The notes under the pieces: model-generated | Database searches by the model: none | Told to the model about the DNA's origin: nothing | The model's input: only the letters and a program-made list of their open reading frames with translations | NCBI GenBank assembly: GCA_023251155.1 | Contig: JAHEZH010000007.1 | Location: forward strand, 1-64,000 | Source of the DNA: Flammeovirgaceae bacterium | Lineage (GTDB): Bacteria; Bacteroidota; Bacteroidia; Cytophagales; Cyclobacteriaceae | Reading direction: 5' to 3' | Length of the DNA: 64,000 nt | Shown: one piece after another, positions 1 to 7,570 of the stretch | How positions within the stretch are numbered: position 1 is the first letter of the stretch | Layout of the letters: every line of letters begins with the position of its first letter | Made by a program: the position numbers and the translations under genes

Positions 1-119
1 TGCCTTAAATCGGCCAGCGTAGGACTATCATCTTTACATGACCAAAATGCAGCAGCAAAGAATGCCACCAGCACTGCACTAAGTAGATAACGGAATTGGG
101 GTTTGTTTTTGTTTTTCAT
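1..119 (-). CDS. Lipoprotein N-terminus (partial, runs off window)
   Basis: Too short for the ORF track. Reading the minus strand from the ATG at 117-119 gives about 39 codons before the window edge: a basic start (KNKNK), a hydrophobic stretch (LLSAVLVAFFAAAF) and then FWSC followed by KDD. This looks like a lipoprotein signal peptide with a variant lipobox, Cys about residue 28, followed by the acidic residues common in exported Bacteroidota lipoproteins. It lies 24 bases downstream of the barrel gene at 144-842 on the same strand, so the two are probably cotranscribed. The mature protein is outside the window and its function cannot be told. Confidence 0.6.
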   Translation of the reverse strand, partial: MKNKNKPQFRYLLSAVLVAFFAAAFWSCKDDSPTLADLR

Positions 120-143
120 AATTAACTTGTTAAAAAATATAAA

Positions 144-842
144 TCAAAAGTGGGCTAAAGTAACGGCTACATTAAAACTCAGTGTTCCAATCTTCAAATC
201 ATCTCCCCACACATCAACTGTATTTTTTACATTGTACTTACTTCTTGATTCGGGTCGGTTCACCGCATTAAGTGCTTGCTGATAACGAAACTCCAATGCA
301 ACAGGCATAGAAAACAGTGTCATCTCAGCTGCTACACCGACCAGCAGGCCATATTGATTACGATAGTAATCTTCGGATACAAATGAAGCTCCTTTGTATT
401 CAACTGCCGGATATCCCTGCAATTGAGCTACGTTGACATACTTCTCTTGCACCGCTACGGAATAACTGTAATATCCACCTAGTAAAAGTTTAGGCTGCAG
501 GCTCTCCTCTTTAAGAGCGGGCAGTCCCAACTCGGCAATAACGGGTAGTTGAATGGAATGAAAAAGCAGTTTTGCCTTATGATGATTCAGCTCTGGCTTA
601 ATTACAACGTAGTCATAAAGATTCGCTCCCTGCTGTGAATAAAGTAATTCAGCTCGCGCAGTAAGAAAACTTAAAACAGGATACTTTATAAATACTCCTG
701 CATTGTAGCCAGGCACCACATCATAAGCTTTATTGCCTACGAAAGAATTAAAATTGATTCCTGCTTTGCATCCGGCGGATAGCTGTGCAAATGATGATGT
801 GCCGATAAACAGAAAGAAGAGCGCGTAAAGATTAATCTTCAT
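144..842 (-). CDS. Outer membrane beta-barrel protein (porin-family type)
   Basis: This 232-residue protein has a clear signal peptide (MKINLYALFFLFIGTSSFAQ). After it come alternating hydrophobic and polar stretches with a GCKAGINFNSF-like first strand, and it ends in an aromatic residue (NVAVTLAHF), as barrels do. The pattern fits the small OMP_b-brl / PorT-like family abundant in Bacteroidota. The substrate or partner is unknown. It is probably the first gene of a small operon with the lipoprotein at 1-119. No regulatory site was recognised upstream. Confidence 0.7.
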   Translation of the reverse strand: MKINLYALFFLFIGTSSFAQLSAGCKAGINFNSFVGNKAYDVVPGYNAGVFIKYPVLSFLTARAELLYSQQGANLYDYVVIKPELNHHKAKLLFHSIQLPVIAELGLPALKEESLQPKLLLGGYYSYSVAVQEKYVNVAQLQGYPAVEYKGASFVSEDYYRNQYGLLVGVAAEMTLFSMPVALEFRYQQALNAVNRPESRSKYNVKNTVDVWGDDLKIGTLSFNVAVTLAHF

Positions 843-1100
843 AGATAAGGGGGTTGGGTTAATGTGTATAACTGAATATACTACAATCTATAGTCAGAAA
901 AATGCCCCACTAAGGGGTATATCATTCTTTTTAAAGAAGGCATCGCGATTAAACAATGCTTATATTATATTAGTGAATAGTAGAGTAACCAGCAAATTAA
1001 AACTATTTAAATGGAGTTAAATCGAACATAAACATCCACTCAAACGTATACTCTTCCATTTTGTTGACTTTTATTAAAATAAAAATACAAACCCCCGCAC
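843..1100. other. Divergent intergenic region between two barrel genes
   Basis: These 258 bases separate divergently transcribed genes and must hold both promoters. The sequence is AT-rich. A short hairpin-like CCCCACTAAGGGG occurs around 906-918, and TTGTTGAC occurs about 40 bases before the plus-strand gene. I found no full TAnnTTTG element on either strand, so no promoter is called. Confidence 0.4.
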
Positions 1101-1682
1101 ATGAAAAAGTTATTACTCATTACAGTTATTGGCCTTACTTTGTCCATAACAGCAAAAGCGCAACAGGAGAAAGGTGACATTGCGATACAGTTCTCCGGAA
1201 ATTTTTATACACAAACCATCGACTTTGGTACAAGCAAAGAAAAATTCTACTCCGGCAACGTTTATGTTAAACTTGGAAAATTCTTCACACCCAATATCGA
1301 ATTGGGAGTAAAGCCCAATGTGAGCATATCTCCCCGATATGAAACCAAAATCGTAAAAGGAGAAATTCAAACAACAAAGAAGATGGGTGCTGATGTTGGC
1401 TTTGGTCTGTACGGTACGTATTCTTTTCTTACGGCAGATGCCAAAATGATGCCCTATGCGGGTGCCGAAGTCAGCTATGCCCCTACCGGCAATGAGTCGA
1501 CCATCAACCTCGGACCGTATGCGGGTGTTAAGTACTTTCTTACCGAAAAAATCAACATCGATGCCAACGCCAGTTACCTTATCAACTTAGGTAGTACTTA
1601 TGGCAATCAATCCGATACGAACATTGGTGGTCTGCTTACTATCAACTTGGGTATAGGTGTCATCTTAGGAAAGCTTAAATAA
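1101..1682 (+). CDS. Outer membrane beta-barrel protein
   Basis: This 193-residue protein has a signal peptide (MKKLLLITVIGLTLSITAKAQ) and strand-like segments throughout, for example ADVGFGLYGTYSF, MMPYAGAEVSYAP and INLGPYAGVKYFL. The last strand is INLGIGVILGKLK. It fits a small 8-stranded outer membrane barrel. The caspase-like gene at 1692 starts 9 bases after its stop on the same strand, so the two are very probably one transcript. No specific function is recognised. Confidence 0.7.
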   Translation: MKKLLLITVIGLTLSITAKAQQEKGDIAIQFSGNFYTQTIDFGTSKEKFYSGNVYVKLGKFFTPNIELGVKPNVSISPRYETKIVKGEIQTTKKMGADVGFGLYGTYSFLTADAKMMPYAGAEVSYAPTGNESTINLGPYAGVKYFLTEKINIDANASYLINLGSTYGNQSDTNIGGLLTINLGIGVILGKLK

Positions 1683-1691
1683 AATTAACTA

Positions 1692-3698
1692 ATGAAGTTA
1701 CGCTATAGTCTCGTCTGTCTATTGTGCTTTTACTCGTTTGTCACCTACTCTCAAAACAGCTACCTCACTCCTTTAAGGAAGATCAAAGTAAGCGAGAAAG
1801 AAATACAATCCATTTCATTTTCAAGCGATGGAGAATGGGTTGCCGCTGCCGATGAAAAAGGAATTGTTACACTACGCTCTGTTGCCAGCGATGCTATCCT
1901 GGCTAAGATAGCGAATACCAGTCCCGCTGTCTTTCATGACTTCATCGATCAGGGAAAAACATTCCTTCTGCTCGATCAATCCGGGCGGCTAACCAAATTC
2001 AATACTGAAAGTAAGGAGTCTTCTTTTTCTGATCTGTCGAAAGGCATTAAAGTAGCGTCACTGGATCCAGGTCAAAACTATCTTAGCTTTCTTAACCGGG
2101 AGAACACTATTGAAATCATTGATCTCAAAGCCGGGATGACTTCAGGTCGCATCCAGAAACTGAATGGCATGGAAAGCACCATGTATTTAGGTTTTGATCG
2201 CTTTGGCCAGCAGTTTGCCGCAATCAATAAAACAGGTGATGCGATTACATGGAATCCGCTCAATCAACAACTGCTTCGTCAGCTAAAACTGCAAAGTGGT
2301 GAGTTCTCCGGATCAAAGTCAGTGATTCATTCTGCTTCCGCCAACAGTAGCGGTGATCTTTTCCTGATCGGATTACAGGAAGTATTTATTCCAAAAGGTG
2401 GCATGCAGGGTCGTGCCCAACCGGAAAGAAGAAATATGATCATTGCATACGATTGGAACTCTGGCCAGGAAGTAAAACGAGTGCCGCTGCGCTATCGTGC
2501 AGATGGTATCGCACTTGGCCCTGGGCCTATGAATATGGCTTACTATTCTTCTGATACACGCACTATCGATTTACTCAATTTGGATAAAGCAATAGTGAGC
2601 AGCAGTGTAGCCGTAGACGAGCGTCCTTCCAGCATTTCCATTTCGGATGACAGTCGTTTCCTTGCGGTAGGCACCGTATCCGGGAATGTCTATCTCTATG
2701 AAATAGTCATTAACAATCCATCCGAAGTTAAAATAGTACGACCAGCTATTAATAGAAATATTGGTGACCAGGTGGTCAATGATACCAACCTTAAAGTAGA
2801 AGGTGTCATTGATGGTACTGATAAGATTGCTAAAGTAGTTGTAAACGGTGAACCTGTAACCATGGATATGAGTCGTGGTTTTTCTTCTGATGTAAAATTA
2901 GCGAAAGGCAAAAACCGGATCAGGATATCCGTACAGAATACACAGGGCATGGTAACGGAAAAAGATTTCTATGTTACCTGCGAACCGACAGTCAAAGGCA
3001 AAGAAGATAAACAACTGCCTTCGCATGGCAAAAGGGTAGCATTAGTAATAGGCAACTCCACCTATGCCAGTGCGGCCAAGCTCAACAACACGGTGAATGA
3101 TGCCAATAGTATGGCTGAAACATTGCAAGGTCTTGGTTTCGAGGTGATCAAATTAACCAATGCCAGCTATGAACAAATGAAAAATGCCATCTATTCCTTT
3201 GGTGACAAAATACAGGAAGTGGATGTGTGCCTGTTTTATTATGCAGGTCATGGTCTGGAGGTAGATGGCACTAACTATTTAGTACCTATCGATGCCGATA
3301 TCAATTCCGCATTAGATGTGAAACTCAAAGCCATTCCCATGACGGGTGTATTGCGCACGATGGAATTTGCCAACGATGAAGGATTGAACATGATTGTACT
3401 TGATGCCTGCCGAAACAATCCCTTTCCTACAGGTAAAAGAAGCAGCGGGTCAGGGTTAGCGCGAGTGCAAGCACCGAGCGGCACATTAATCGCTTATGCC
3501 ACCGACCCTGGATCAGTTGCTTCGGATGGTGATAAGTCCAACGGCCTGTATACAGGAGAATTAATCAGGCAGATGAAAATATCGCAACGTATCGAGGATA
3601 TATTCATGAATACACGCAATGCTGTGGAGCACCTTTCTGATGGCCGCCAACGGCCTTGGGAAGAAGCACGACTCAAGGGTGTATTTTATCTGAAGTAG
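1692..3698 (+). CDS. Exported caspase-family (C14) peptidase with WD40-like N-terminus
   Basis: A signal peptide (to about residue 20, FVTYSQ) is followed by roughly 330 residues of WD40-like propeller sequence (ISFSSDGEWVAAADEKGIVTLRS; ISISDDSRFLAVGTVSGNVYLYE). A short Ig-like linker follows (residues about 360-430), then a C-terminal caspase-like domain starting at RVALVIGNSTYAS. The catalytic dyad is visible: His520 in YYAGHG and Cys573 in LDACRNNPF. The family (peptidase C14, metacaspase-like) cleaves after basic or acidic residues; the substrate here is unknown. The signal peptide puts it in the periplasm or at the surface. It follows a barrel gene by 9 bases. The propeller probably binds a partner or regulates the protease (inference). 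Confidence 0.85.
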   Translation: MKLRYSLVCLLCFYSFVTYSQNSYLTPLRKIKVSEKEIQSISFSSDGEWVAAADEKGIVTLRSVASDAILAKIANTSPAVFHDFIDQGKTFLLLDQSGRLTKFNTESKESSFSDLSKGIKVASLDPGQNYLSFLNRENTIEIIDLKAGMTSGRIQKLNGMESTMYLGFDRFGQQFAAINKTGDAITWNPLNQQLLRQLKLQSGEFSGSKSVIHSASANSSGDLFLIGLQEVFIPKGGMQGRAQPERRNMIIAYDWNSGQEVKRVPLRYRADGIALGPGPMNMAYYSSDTRTIDLLNLDKAIVSSSVAVDERPSSISISDDSRFLAVGTVSGNVYLYEIVINNPSEVKIVRPAINRNIGDQVVNDTNLKVEGVIDGTDKIAKVVVNGEPVTMDMSRGFSSDVKLAKGKNRIRISVQNTQGMVTEKDFYVTCEPTVKGKEDKQLPSHGKRVALVIGNSTYASAAKLNNTVNDANSMAETLQGLGFEVIKLTNASYEQMKNAIYSFGDKIQEVDVCLFYYAGHGLEVDGTNYLVPIDADINSALDVKLKAIPMTGVLRTMEFANDEGLNMIVLDACRNNPFPTGKRSSGSGLARVQAPSGTLIAYATDPGSVASDGDKSNGLYTGELIRQMKISQRIEDIFMNTRNAVEHLSDGRQRPWEEARLKGVFYLK

Positions 3699-3851
3699 CG
3701 TGGAATGACTCGACTACATGCCTTCAATTGAACTGATTGTAGCCTTGACATACCTGCACTTATTCTTTTTCTGAAGGGTATGCCTGTATTGTATAACATC
3801 ATCTTATCTTCCTGATAACGGTATCGCTGAATACAACCTGTATATAAAACA

Positions 3852-3878
3852 AAAAGGGGAGCTCACCGCTCCCCTTTT
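3852..3878 (-). terminator. Intrinsic terminator of the rplM-tsf operon
   Basis: A perfect 11-bp inverted repeat (AAAAGGGGAGC / GCTCCCCTTTT) with a 5-base loop lies 24 bases beyond the tsf stop codon. On the minus strand the stem ends in a U-rich run. It should stop transcription of the ribosomal operon. It could also work for the plus-strand caspase gene, whose stop is about 150 bases away. Confidence 0.85.
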
Positions 3879-3901
3879 ACGTATACTTTAATCAGAAAAA
3901 A

Positions 3902-4735
3902 TTATCCGATCGCTACTCGCTTGAATTCAGCTACAGTCAATCCTTTCGTCACGCTGTCCAGGTATTGAGCCACTGTCTTAGAGTTGTCCTTAACGAAGAT
4001 CTGGTGTACAAGGGTATTGTCCTTGAAGAATTTCTGAAGTTTACCTTGGGCAATCTTCTCCACCATGTTTTCTGGTTTGCCTTCCGCCAGGATCATCGCT
4101 TTAGCAATTTCCAATTCCTTATCGATGATGGCCTTATCGATGTTTTTCTCATCCACCGCAACAGGATTCATGGCAGCGATCTGCATACCTACGTCCTTAC
4201 CTGCTTCAGTTACATCTTTGCCATTAACACCCTTCAGTGATACCAATACGCCCAACTTGCTACCTGCGTGGATATAAGGAACCACTGCTTCGCCTGTCAT
4301 ACGTACGTACTCACTTACTTCGATCTTCTCACCGATTTTACCTACCAGCTCAACAATTTTATCGTTGATCGTAAGATCACCTGCCTTCTCGGCAAGTAAC
4401 GCAGCGGTATCTGCAGGTTTCTTGGCAAAAGCCGTTTCAGCGATGAGTTTTCCAAGGCTTAGAAATTCTTCGTTCTTGCCTACGAAGTCGGTTTCGCAGT
4501 TCAAAGCAATCAATACTGCTTCTTTGCTATCCGCAGCTACTTTAATAAATACAGATCCTTCCTTAGCATCTCTGTCAGAACGGGAAGCAGAAACCTTCTG
4601 TCCCTTCTTACGAAGAATTTCAATGGCTTTTTCAAAATCTCCTTCGGCTTCCGTCAATGCTTTTTTGCAATCCATCATACCGGCACCAGTCATGGTGCGG
4701 AGCTTATTTACATCTTGTGCGGTGATCGCTGACAT
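3902..4735 (-). CDS. tsf: Translation elongation factor Ts
   Basis: This 277-residue protein is the guanine nucleotide exchange factor that recharges EF-Tu. The N-terminal UBA-like domain carries the family signature TGAGMMDCKKAL (residues 16-27). Two core subdomains follow (NCETDFVGKNEEF; LVSLKGVNGKDV), then the C-terminal helical module. Length is normal for bacteria. It is the last gene of the rplM-rpsI-rpsB-tsf operon, 125 bases after rpsB. That gap holds two hairpins, one terminator-like. Confidence 0.97.
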   Translation of the reverse strand: MSAITAQDVNKLRTMTGAGMMDCKKALTEAEGDFEKAIEILRKKGQKVSASRSDRDAKEGSVFIKVAADSKEAVLIALNCETDFVGKNEEFLSLGKLIAETAFAKKPADTAALLAEKAGDLTINDKIVELVGKIGEKIEVSEYVRMTGEAVVPYIHAGSKLGVLVSLKGVNGKDVTEAGKDVGMQIAAMNPVAVDEKNIDKAIIDKELEIAKAMILAEGKPENMVEKIAQGKLQKFFKDNTLVHQIFVKDNSKTVAQYLDSVTKGLTVAEFKRVAIG

Positions 4736-4788
4736 AGTTATTTACAATTTTTGATTTAGTAGTTCGATTCAATACTTCCTTTAAAAAA

Positions 4789-4817
4789 TTAAACACCGGC
4801 TGTAGACCGATGTTTAA
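4789..4817 (-). promoter_or_regulatory. Terminator-like hairpin between rpsB and tsf
   Basis: On the minus strand an 11-bp stem (TTAAACATCGG / CCGGTGTTTAA, one G-U wobble) with a 7-base loop is followed directly by TTTTTT. The imperfect pair is a wobble only in the minus-strand RNA; on the plus strand it would be a C-A mismatch. This is the form of an intrinsic terminator, placed inside the operon. It would lower tsf transcription relative to rpsB or act as an attenuator or mRNA end. Confidence 0.6.
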
Positions 4818-4829
4818 TGTTTATTGGCG

Positions 4830-4849
4830 AATTAGCACATCGGCTAATT
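4830..4849 (-). promoter_or_regulatory. Second short hairpin in rpsB-tsf spacer
   Basis: A perfect 7-bp inverted repeat (AATTAGC / GCTAATT) with a 6-base loop lies just after the rpsB stop and just upstream of the terminator-like hairpin. It has no T-run of its own. It may stabilise the 3' end of the rpsB message or take part in an alternative fold. Confidence 0.4.
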
Positions 4850-4860
4850 GAAAAATCAGA

Positions 4861-5625
4861 TTAAGCTTCCTGAGCTTCGTCTACTTTTCTTTTCTCTTCT
4901 TCTTCTTTCTTGTGACCTGCTTCTTCCTTGTCCTTCTTACGCTCGTTCAAGCCTTCTTCAATGTTTTTACCAATGTATTTGGTAATGATTGAAATGGATT
5001 TAAAAGCATCATCGTTCGCCGGGATAGGGAAGTCGATGTTAGAAGGATCGGAGTTGGTATCCACCATAGCAAATACAGGGATGTTCAACTTCAATGCTTC
5101 TGCTACCGCAATGTGTTCACGCTTTACGTCAATTACGAAAAGTGCTGCAGGAAGACGGTTAAGGTCTGCAATACCACCCAACAATTTCTCCAGCTTAGCT
5201 TTTTCACGGCTGATCGTCAGACGCTCGCGCTTAGCCAGGTTGCTGAAATTTTCATCTTTCATCAACTTTTCGATCTGCTGTAATTTCTTCAATGACTTGC
5301 GGATCGTAGCAAAGTTAGTCAACATACCACCCAACCAACGCTCGGTAACGAACGGCATGTTCAGGCGAGTTGCTTCTTCTGCGATGATGTCTTTCGCTTG
5401 TTTCTTGGTAGCTACGAACATGATCTTGCGACCTGAACGCACTATGTTCTTCAATGCGAAAGCTGCTTCTTCCAGGTTTTTCAGCGTCTTGTTAAGATCG
5501 ATGATATGGATACCGTTGTTTTCCATGAAGATGTACTCCGACATCTTCGGGTTCCATTTGCGGGTAAGGTGTCCGAAGTGAACACCTGCATCCATCAATT
5601 CCTGGTTTGTTATTTTATCTGCCAT
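4861..5625 (-). CDS. rpsB: 30S ribosomal protein S2
   Basis: This 254-residue small-subunit protein carries the S2 signatures near the N-terminus (LMDAGVHFGHLTRKWNPKM) and in the middle (TERWLGGMLTNFATI), and the late motif IPVFAMVDTNSDPSNIDFPIPANDDA. A highly charged tail (KKEEEEKRKVDEAQEA) extends past the core, as is common in this phylum. It lies 20 bases after rpsI in the same operon and before tsf. Confidence 0.97.
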   Translation of the reverse strand: MADKITNQELMDAGVHFGHLTRKWNPKMSEYIFMENNGIHIIDLNKTLKNLEEAAFALKNIVRSGRKIMFVATKKQAKDIIAEEATRLNMPFVTERWLGGMLTNFATIRKSLKKLQQIEKLMKDENFSNLAKRERLTISREKAKLEKLLGGIADLNRLPAALFVIDVKREHIAVAEALKLNIPVFAMVDTNSDPSNIDFPIPANDDAFKSISIITKYIGKNIEEGLNERKKDKEEAGHKKEEEEKRKVDEAQEA

Positions 5626-5645
5626 GCTTGTAATTCTATTATCGA

Positions 5646-6032
5646 TTAACGCTTGCTGAACTGGAATCTTCTTCTTGCCTTTCTACGTCCTGGTTTCTTT
5701 CTTTCCACCATACGTGAATCGCGGGTCATAATTCCTTCTTTTCTCAAAGCAGGTTTATTTTCTGCGTTGATAGAAACAATAGCACGGGCAATACCCAAGC
5801 GAATGGCTTCTGCCTGTCCTTTGCTACCTCCTCCTTCAACATTAACAGTTACATCGTAGTTCGCTTCCAACTTGGAAATAGTCAGCGCTTGCTTTACGAT
5901 CGTCTGGTGGATTTCAGACGGAAAGTAAACTTTCAAGTCTCTTTGGTTAACGGTAACCGTACCGCTACCAGGCACTACATATACTCTGGCAATTGAAGTC
6001 TTTCTTCTGCCGATGGTGTTAGTAACTTCCAT
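5646..6032 (-). CDS. rpsI: 30S ribosomal protein S9
   Basis: This 128-residue protein starts TIGRRKTSIARVYV, has the central GGGSKGQAEAIRLGIARA motif and ends in the conserved basic tail (KKPGRRKARRRFQFSKR) that reaches the decoding centre. Length is standard. It follows rplM by 3 bases, the usual rplM-rpsI pairing that keeps L13 and S9 in step. Confidence 0.97.
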   Translation of the reverse strand: MEVTNTIGRRKTSIARVYVVPGSGTVTVNQRDLKVYFPSEIHQTIVKQALTISKLEANYDVTVNVEGGGSKGQAEAIRLGIARAIVSINAENKPALRKEGIMTRDSRMVERKKPGRRKARRRFQFSKR

Positions 6033-6035
6033 TTA

Positions 6036-6479
6036 TCAGAATTTTAATTCTTTAGGTTGCTGTGCTGTATGAGGGTGCTCGGTACCTGCATATACATGCA
6101 AGCTGCGGAACAGCTGACGACCCATGCTGTTTTTAGGAAGCATGCCACGTACAGAGTGCTCTACCAAACGCTCAGGGTGTTTCGATTTGATAATCGTAGG
6201 AGTCAATTCACGCTGACCGCCTGGGTAACCTGAGTAGGTGAAAATCACACGGTTAGTCCACTTTTTACCTGTCATCCTTACTTTTTCAGCATTGATAACG
6301 ATAACATGGTCACCCATGTCTGTGTTAGGAGTGTAACTTGCTTTGTGCTTGCCGCGCAATACACGAGCAATTTGTGTTGCCACCCGACCCAACACCTGGT
6401 CTTTTGCGTCCACGATAACCCAACCCTTATCTGCCGTAGCAGCGTTGGCGTTTAGTGTCTTATAACTGTTATGATCCAC
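6036..6479 (-). CDS. rplM: 50S ribosomal protein L13
   Basis: This 147-residue protein contains the L13 hallmarks WVIVDAKDQVLGRVATQIARVLRGKHK, GDHVIVINAEKVRMTGKKW and VRGMLPKNSMGRQLFRSLHVY. It is the first gene of the operon. A Bacteroidota-type promoter lies about 50 bases upstream. Its position and spacing to rpsI (3 bases) are typical. Confidence 0.97.
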   Translation of the reverse strand: MDHNSYKTLNANAATADKGWVIVDAKDQVLGRVATQIARVLRGKHKASYTPNTDMGDHVIVINAEKVRMTGKKWTNRVIFTYSGYPGGQRELTPTIIKSKHPERLVEHSVRGMLPKNSMGRQLFRSLHVYAGTEHPHTAQQPKELKF

Positions 6480-6531
6480 TTTTTTGGCTTTTAAAACCCG
6501 ATTAAATTCAATACCCCCTTAAAAAGGGACA

Positions 6532-6562
6532 CAAAAGTAGGTTCGATAAACAAATTATGCAA
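6532..6562 (-). promoter_or_regulatory. Promoter of the rplM operon (TTG-N20-TACTTTTG)
   Basis: Read on the minus strand, TTG is followed after 20 bases by TACTTTTG, matching the Bacteroidota primary-sigma consensus (TTG/TTTG, 19-21 bases, TAnnTTTG). It ends 53 bases before the rplM start. The leader between contains a small CCCTT-TTT-AAGGG hairpin. No start sites have been mapped; this is from pattern alone. Confidence 0.7.
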
Positions 6563-6789
6563 GCCCCAATGCAGATTTACCTGACTCTGATCGTAAAAAT
6601 CTGAAAAGCATTGAATAGCGCTTGATTTCGCCCATTTACTTCCGAATTACTTCTTGCTACCTGCCACCATAAGGGTAATCTGCTTCTGAATTCCGCTCCT
6701 TCTCCACTCTTCCGCCACTCTTTTGCCTGCTCGCTGCCGGCCTTCATTCGTTTTCCATCCGGTGACAATTCAAATACATCCGGTTTTGA
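6563..6789. other. Spacer between RluA-type gene and rplM promoter
   Basis: These 227 bases hold no gene I can support. A 63-codon open frame (6577-6768, TTG start) continues in the same frame after the TAG stop of the pseudouridine synthase gene, but it has no recognisable family. No terminator hairpin was seen. Confidence 0.4.
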
Positions 6790-7512
6790 CTACCTGCTGT
6801 TTTCGGTCAGTTGCTTCAGCAAAACCCGGAAATCTTTCGGATAAGGCGCTTCCGCCTTGACGCGCTCTCCGTTCAGTTTATTGAATTCCAGTGAAAACGC
6901 ATGGAGTGCCATTCTTTTGATTAAAGGCTCCTCTTCGGTGGTCTTTTTCAGATTAAACCCCCTTTTTACCGATGACAAGAAGAAGGGCTTCCCGCCATAC
7001 GTTTCATCGCCTGTAATGGGCGCTTTGAGCAGGAAACTCAGGTGTACCCTGATCTGGTGCATGCGGCCCGTCACAGGCGAACACTCTATTAGCGTGTGGT
7101 TGCGGAAGGTTTTTAATGTATTGAAAGTGGTTTGCGCTTCTTTTCCCTCTCGTGAGATACGGGCAGTACCGTCATTCTGCTTCAATATAGATGCATCGAC
7201 ATACTCGTCCTTAAAATGATGAATACCATCCGCTATAGCGTGATAGATTTTTTTTACCTCCCGGTGTTCAAACTGCATGCTCAGGTGGCGATACGCCTCC
7301 GGATTTCGTGCGATTGCCAGAACACCGGAAGTATCCTTATCCAGACGATGACACACTTGCGGATCGGGCTCTACTTCCCGCACCAGATGTAATATATTGG
7401 TTCCCTCATGGCGATCTTCCAGCGTAGAGATGAAGGGTGGCTTGTTGATGAGCAGGTAGTCCTCATCTTCGTAAACAATAGCCTCTTTCAGATCGAATCG
7501 TGAATTTTTCAT
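6790..7512 (-). CDS. RluA-family RNA pseudouridine synthase
   Basis: The enzyme isomerises uridine to pseudouridine in rRNA or tRNA. The motif HRLDKDTSGVLAIAR (residues 55-69) contains the catalytic Asp58. Later motifs are REGKEAQTTF and the substrate-binding GRMHQIRVHLSFLLKAPITGDETYGG. I start at the internal ATG at 7510-7512 (MKNSRFDLKE, 240 residues). The 19 residues before it in the ORF track (MIKRGAFAPLL...) do not belong to the family and run into the spacer after the upstream gene. There is no S4 domain at the N-terminus. The exact target nucleotide cannot be told from sequence. Confidence 0.9.
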   Translation of the reverse strand: MKNSRFDLKEAIVYEDEDYLLINKPPFISTLEDRHEGTNILHLVREVEPDPQVCHRLDKDTSGVLAIARNPEAYRHLSMQFEHREVKKIYHAIADGIHHFKDEYVDASILKQNDGTARISREGKEAQTTFNTLKTFRNHTLIECSPVTGRMHQIRVHLSFLLKAPITGDETYGGKPFFLSSVKRGFNLKKTTEEEPLIKRMALHAFSLEFNKLNGERVKAEAPYPKDFRVLLKQLTENSR

Positions 7513-7570
7513 TAGCCCCCAAAGTTGGGCAAAGATGAGCAGGGGGGCAAATGCCCCCCGTTTAATCACC

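Noticed and set aside
4928-5581. 217-codon plus-strand ORF opposite rpsB
   Set aside because: It is an antisense shadow of the conserved ribosomal gene.
6577-6768. 63-codon frame after the RluA-type gene, in the same frame as its TAG stop
   Set aside because: It could be a readthrough extension, but the pseudouridine synthase ends naturally at its stop, the frame starts with TTG and has no recognisable family.
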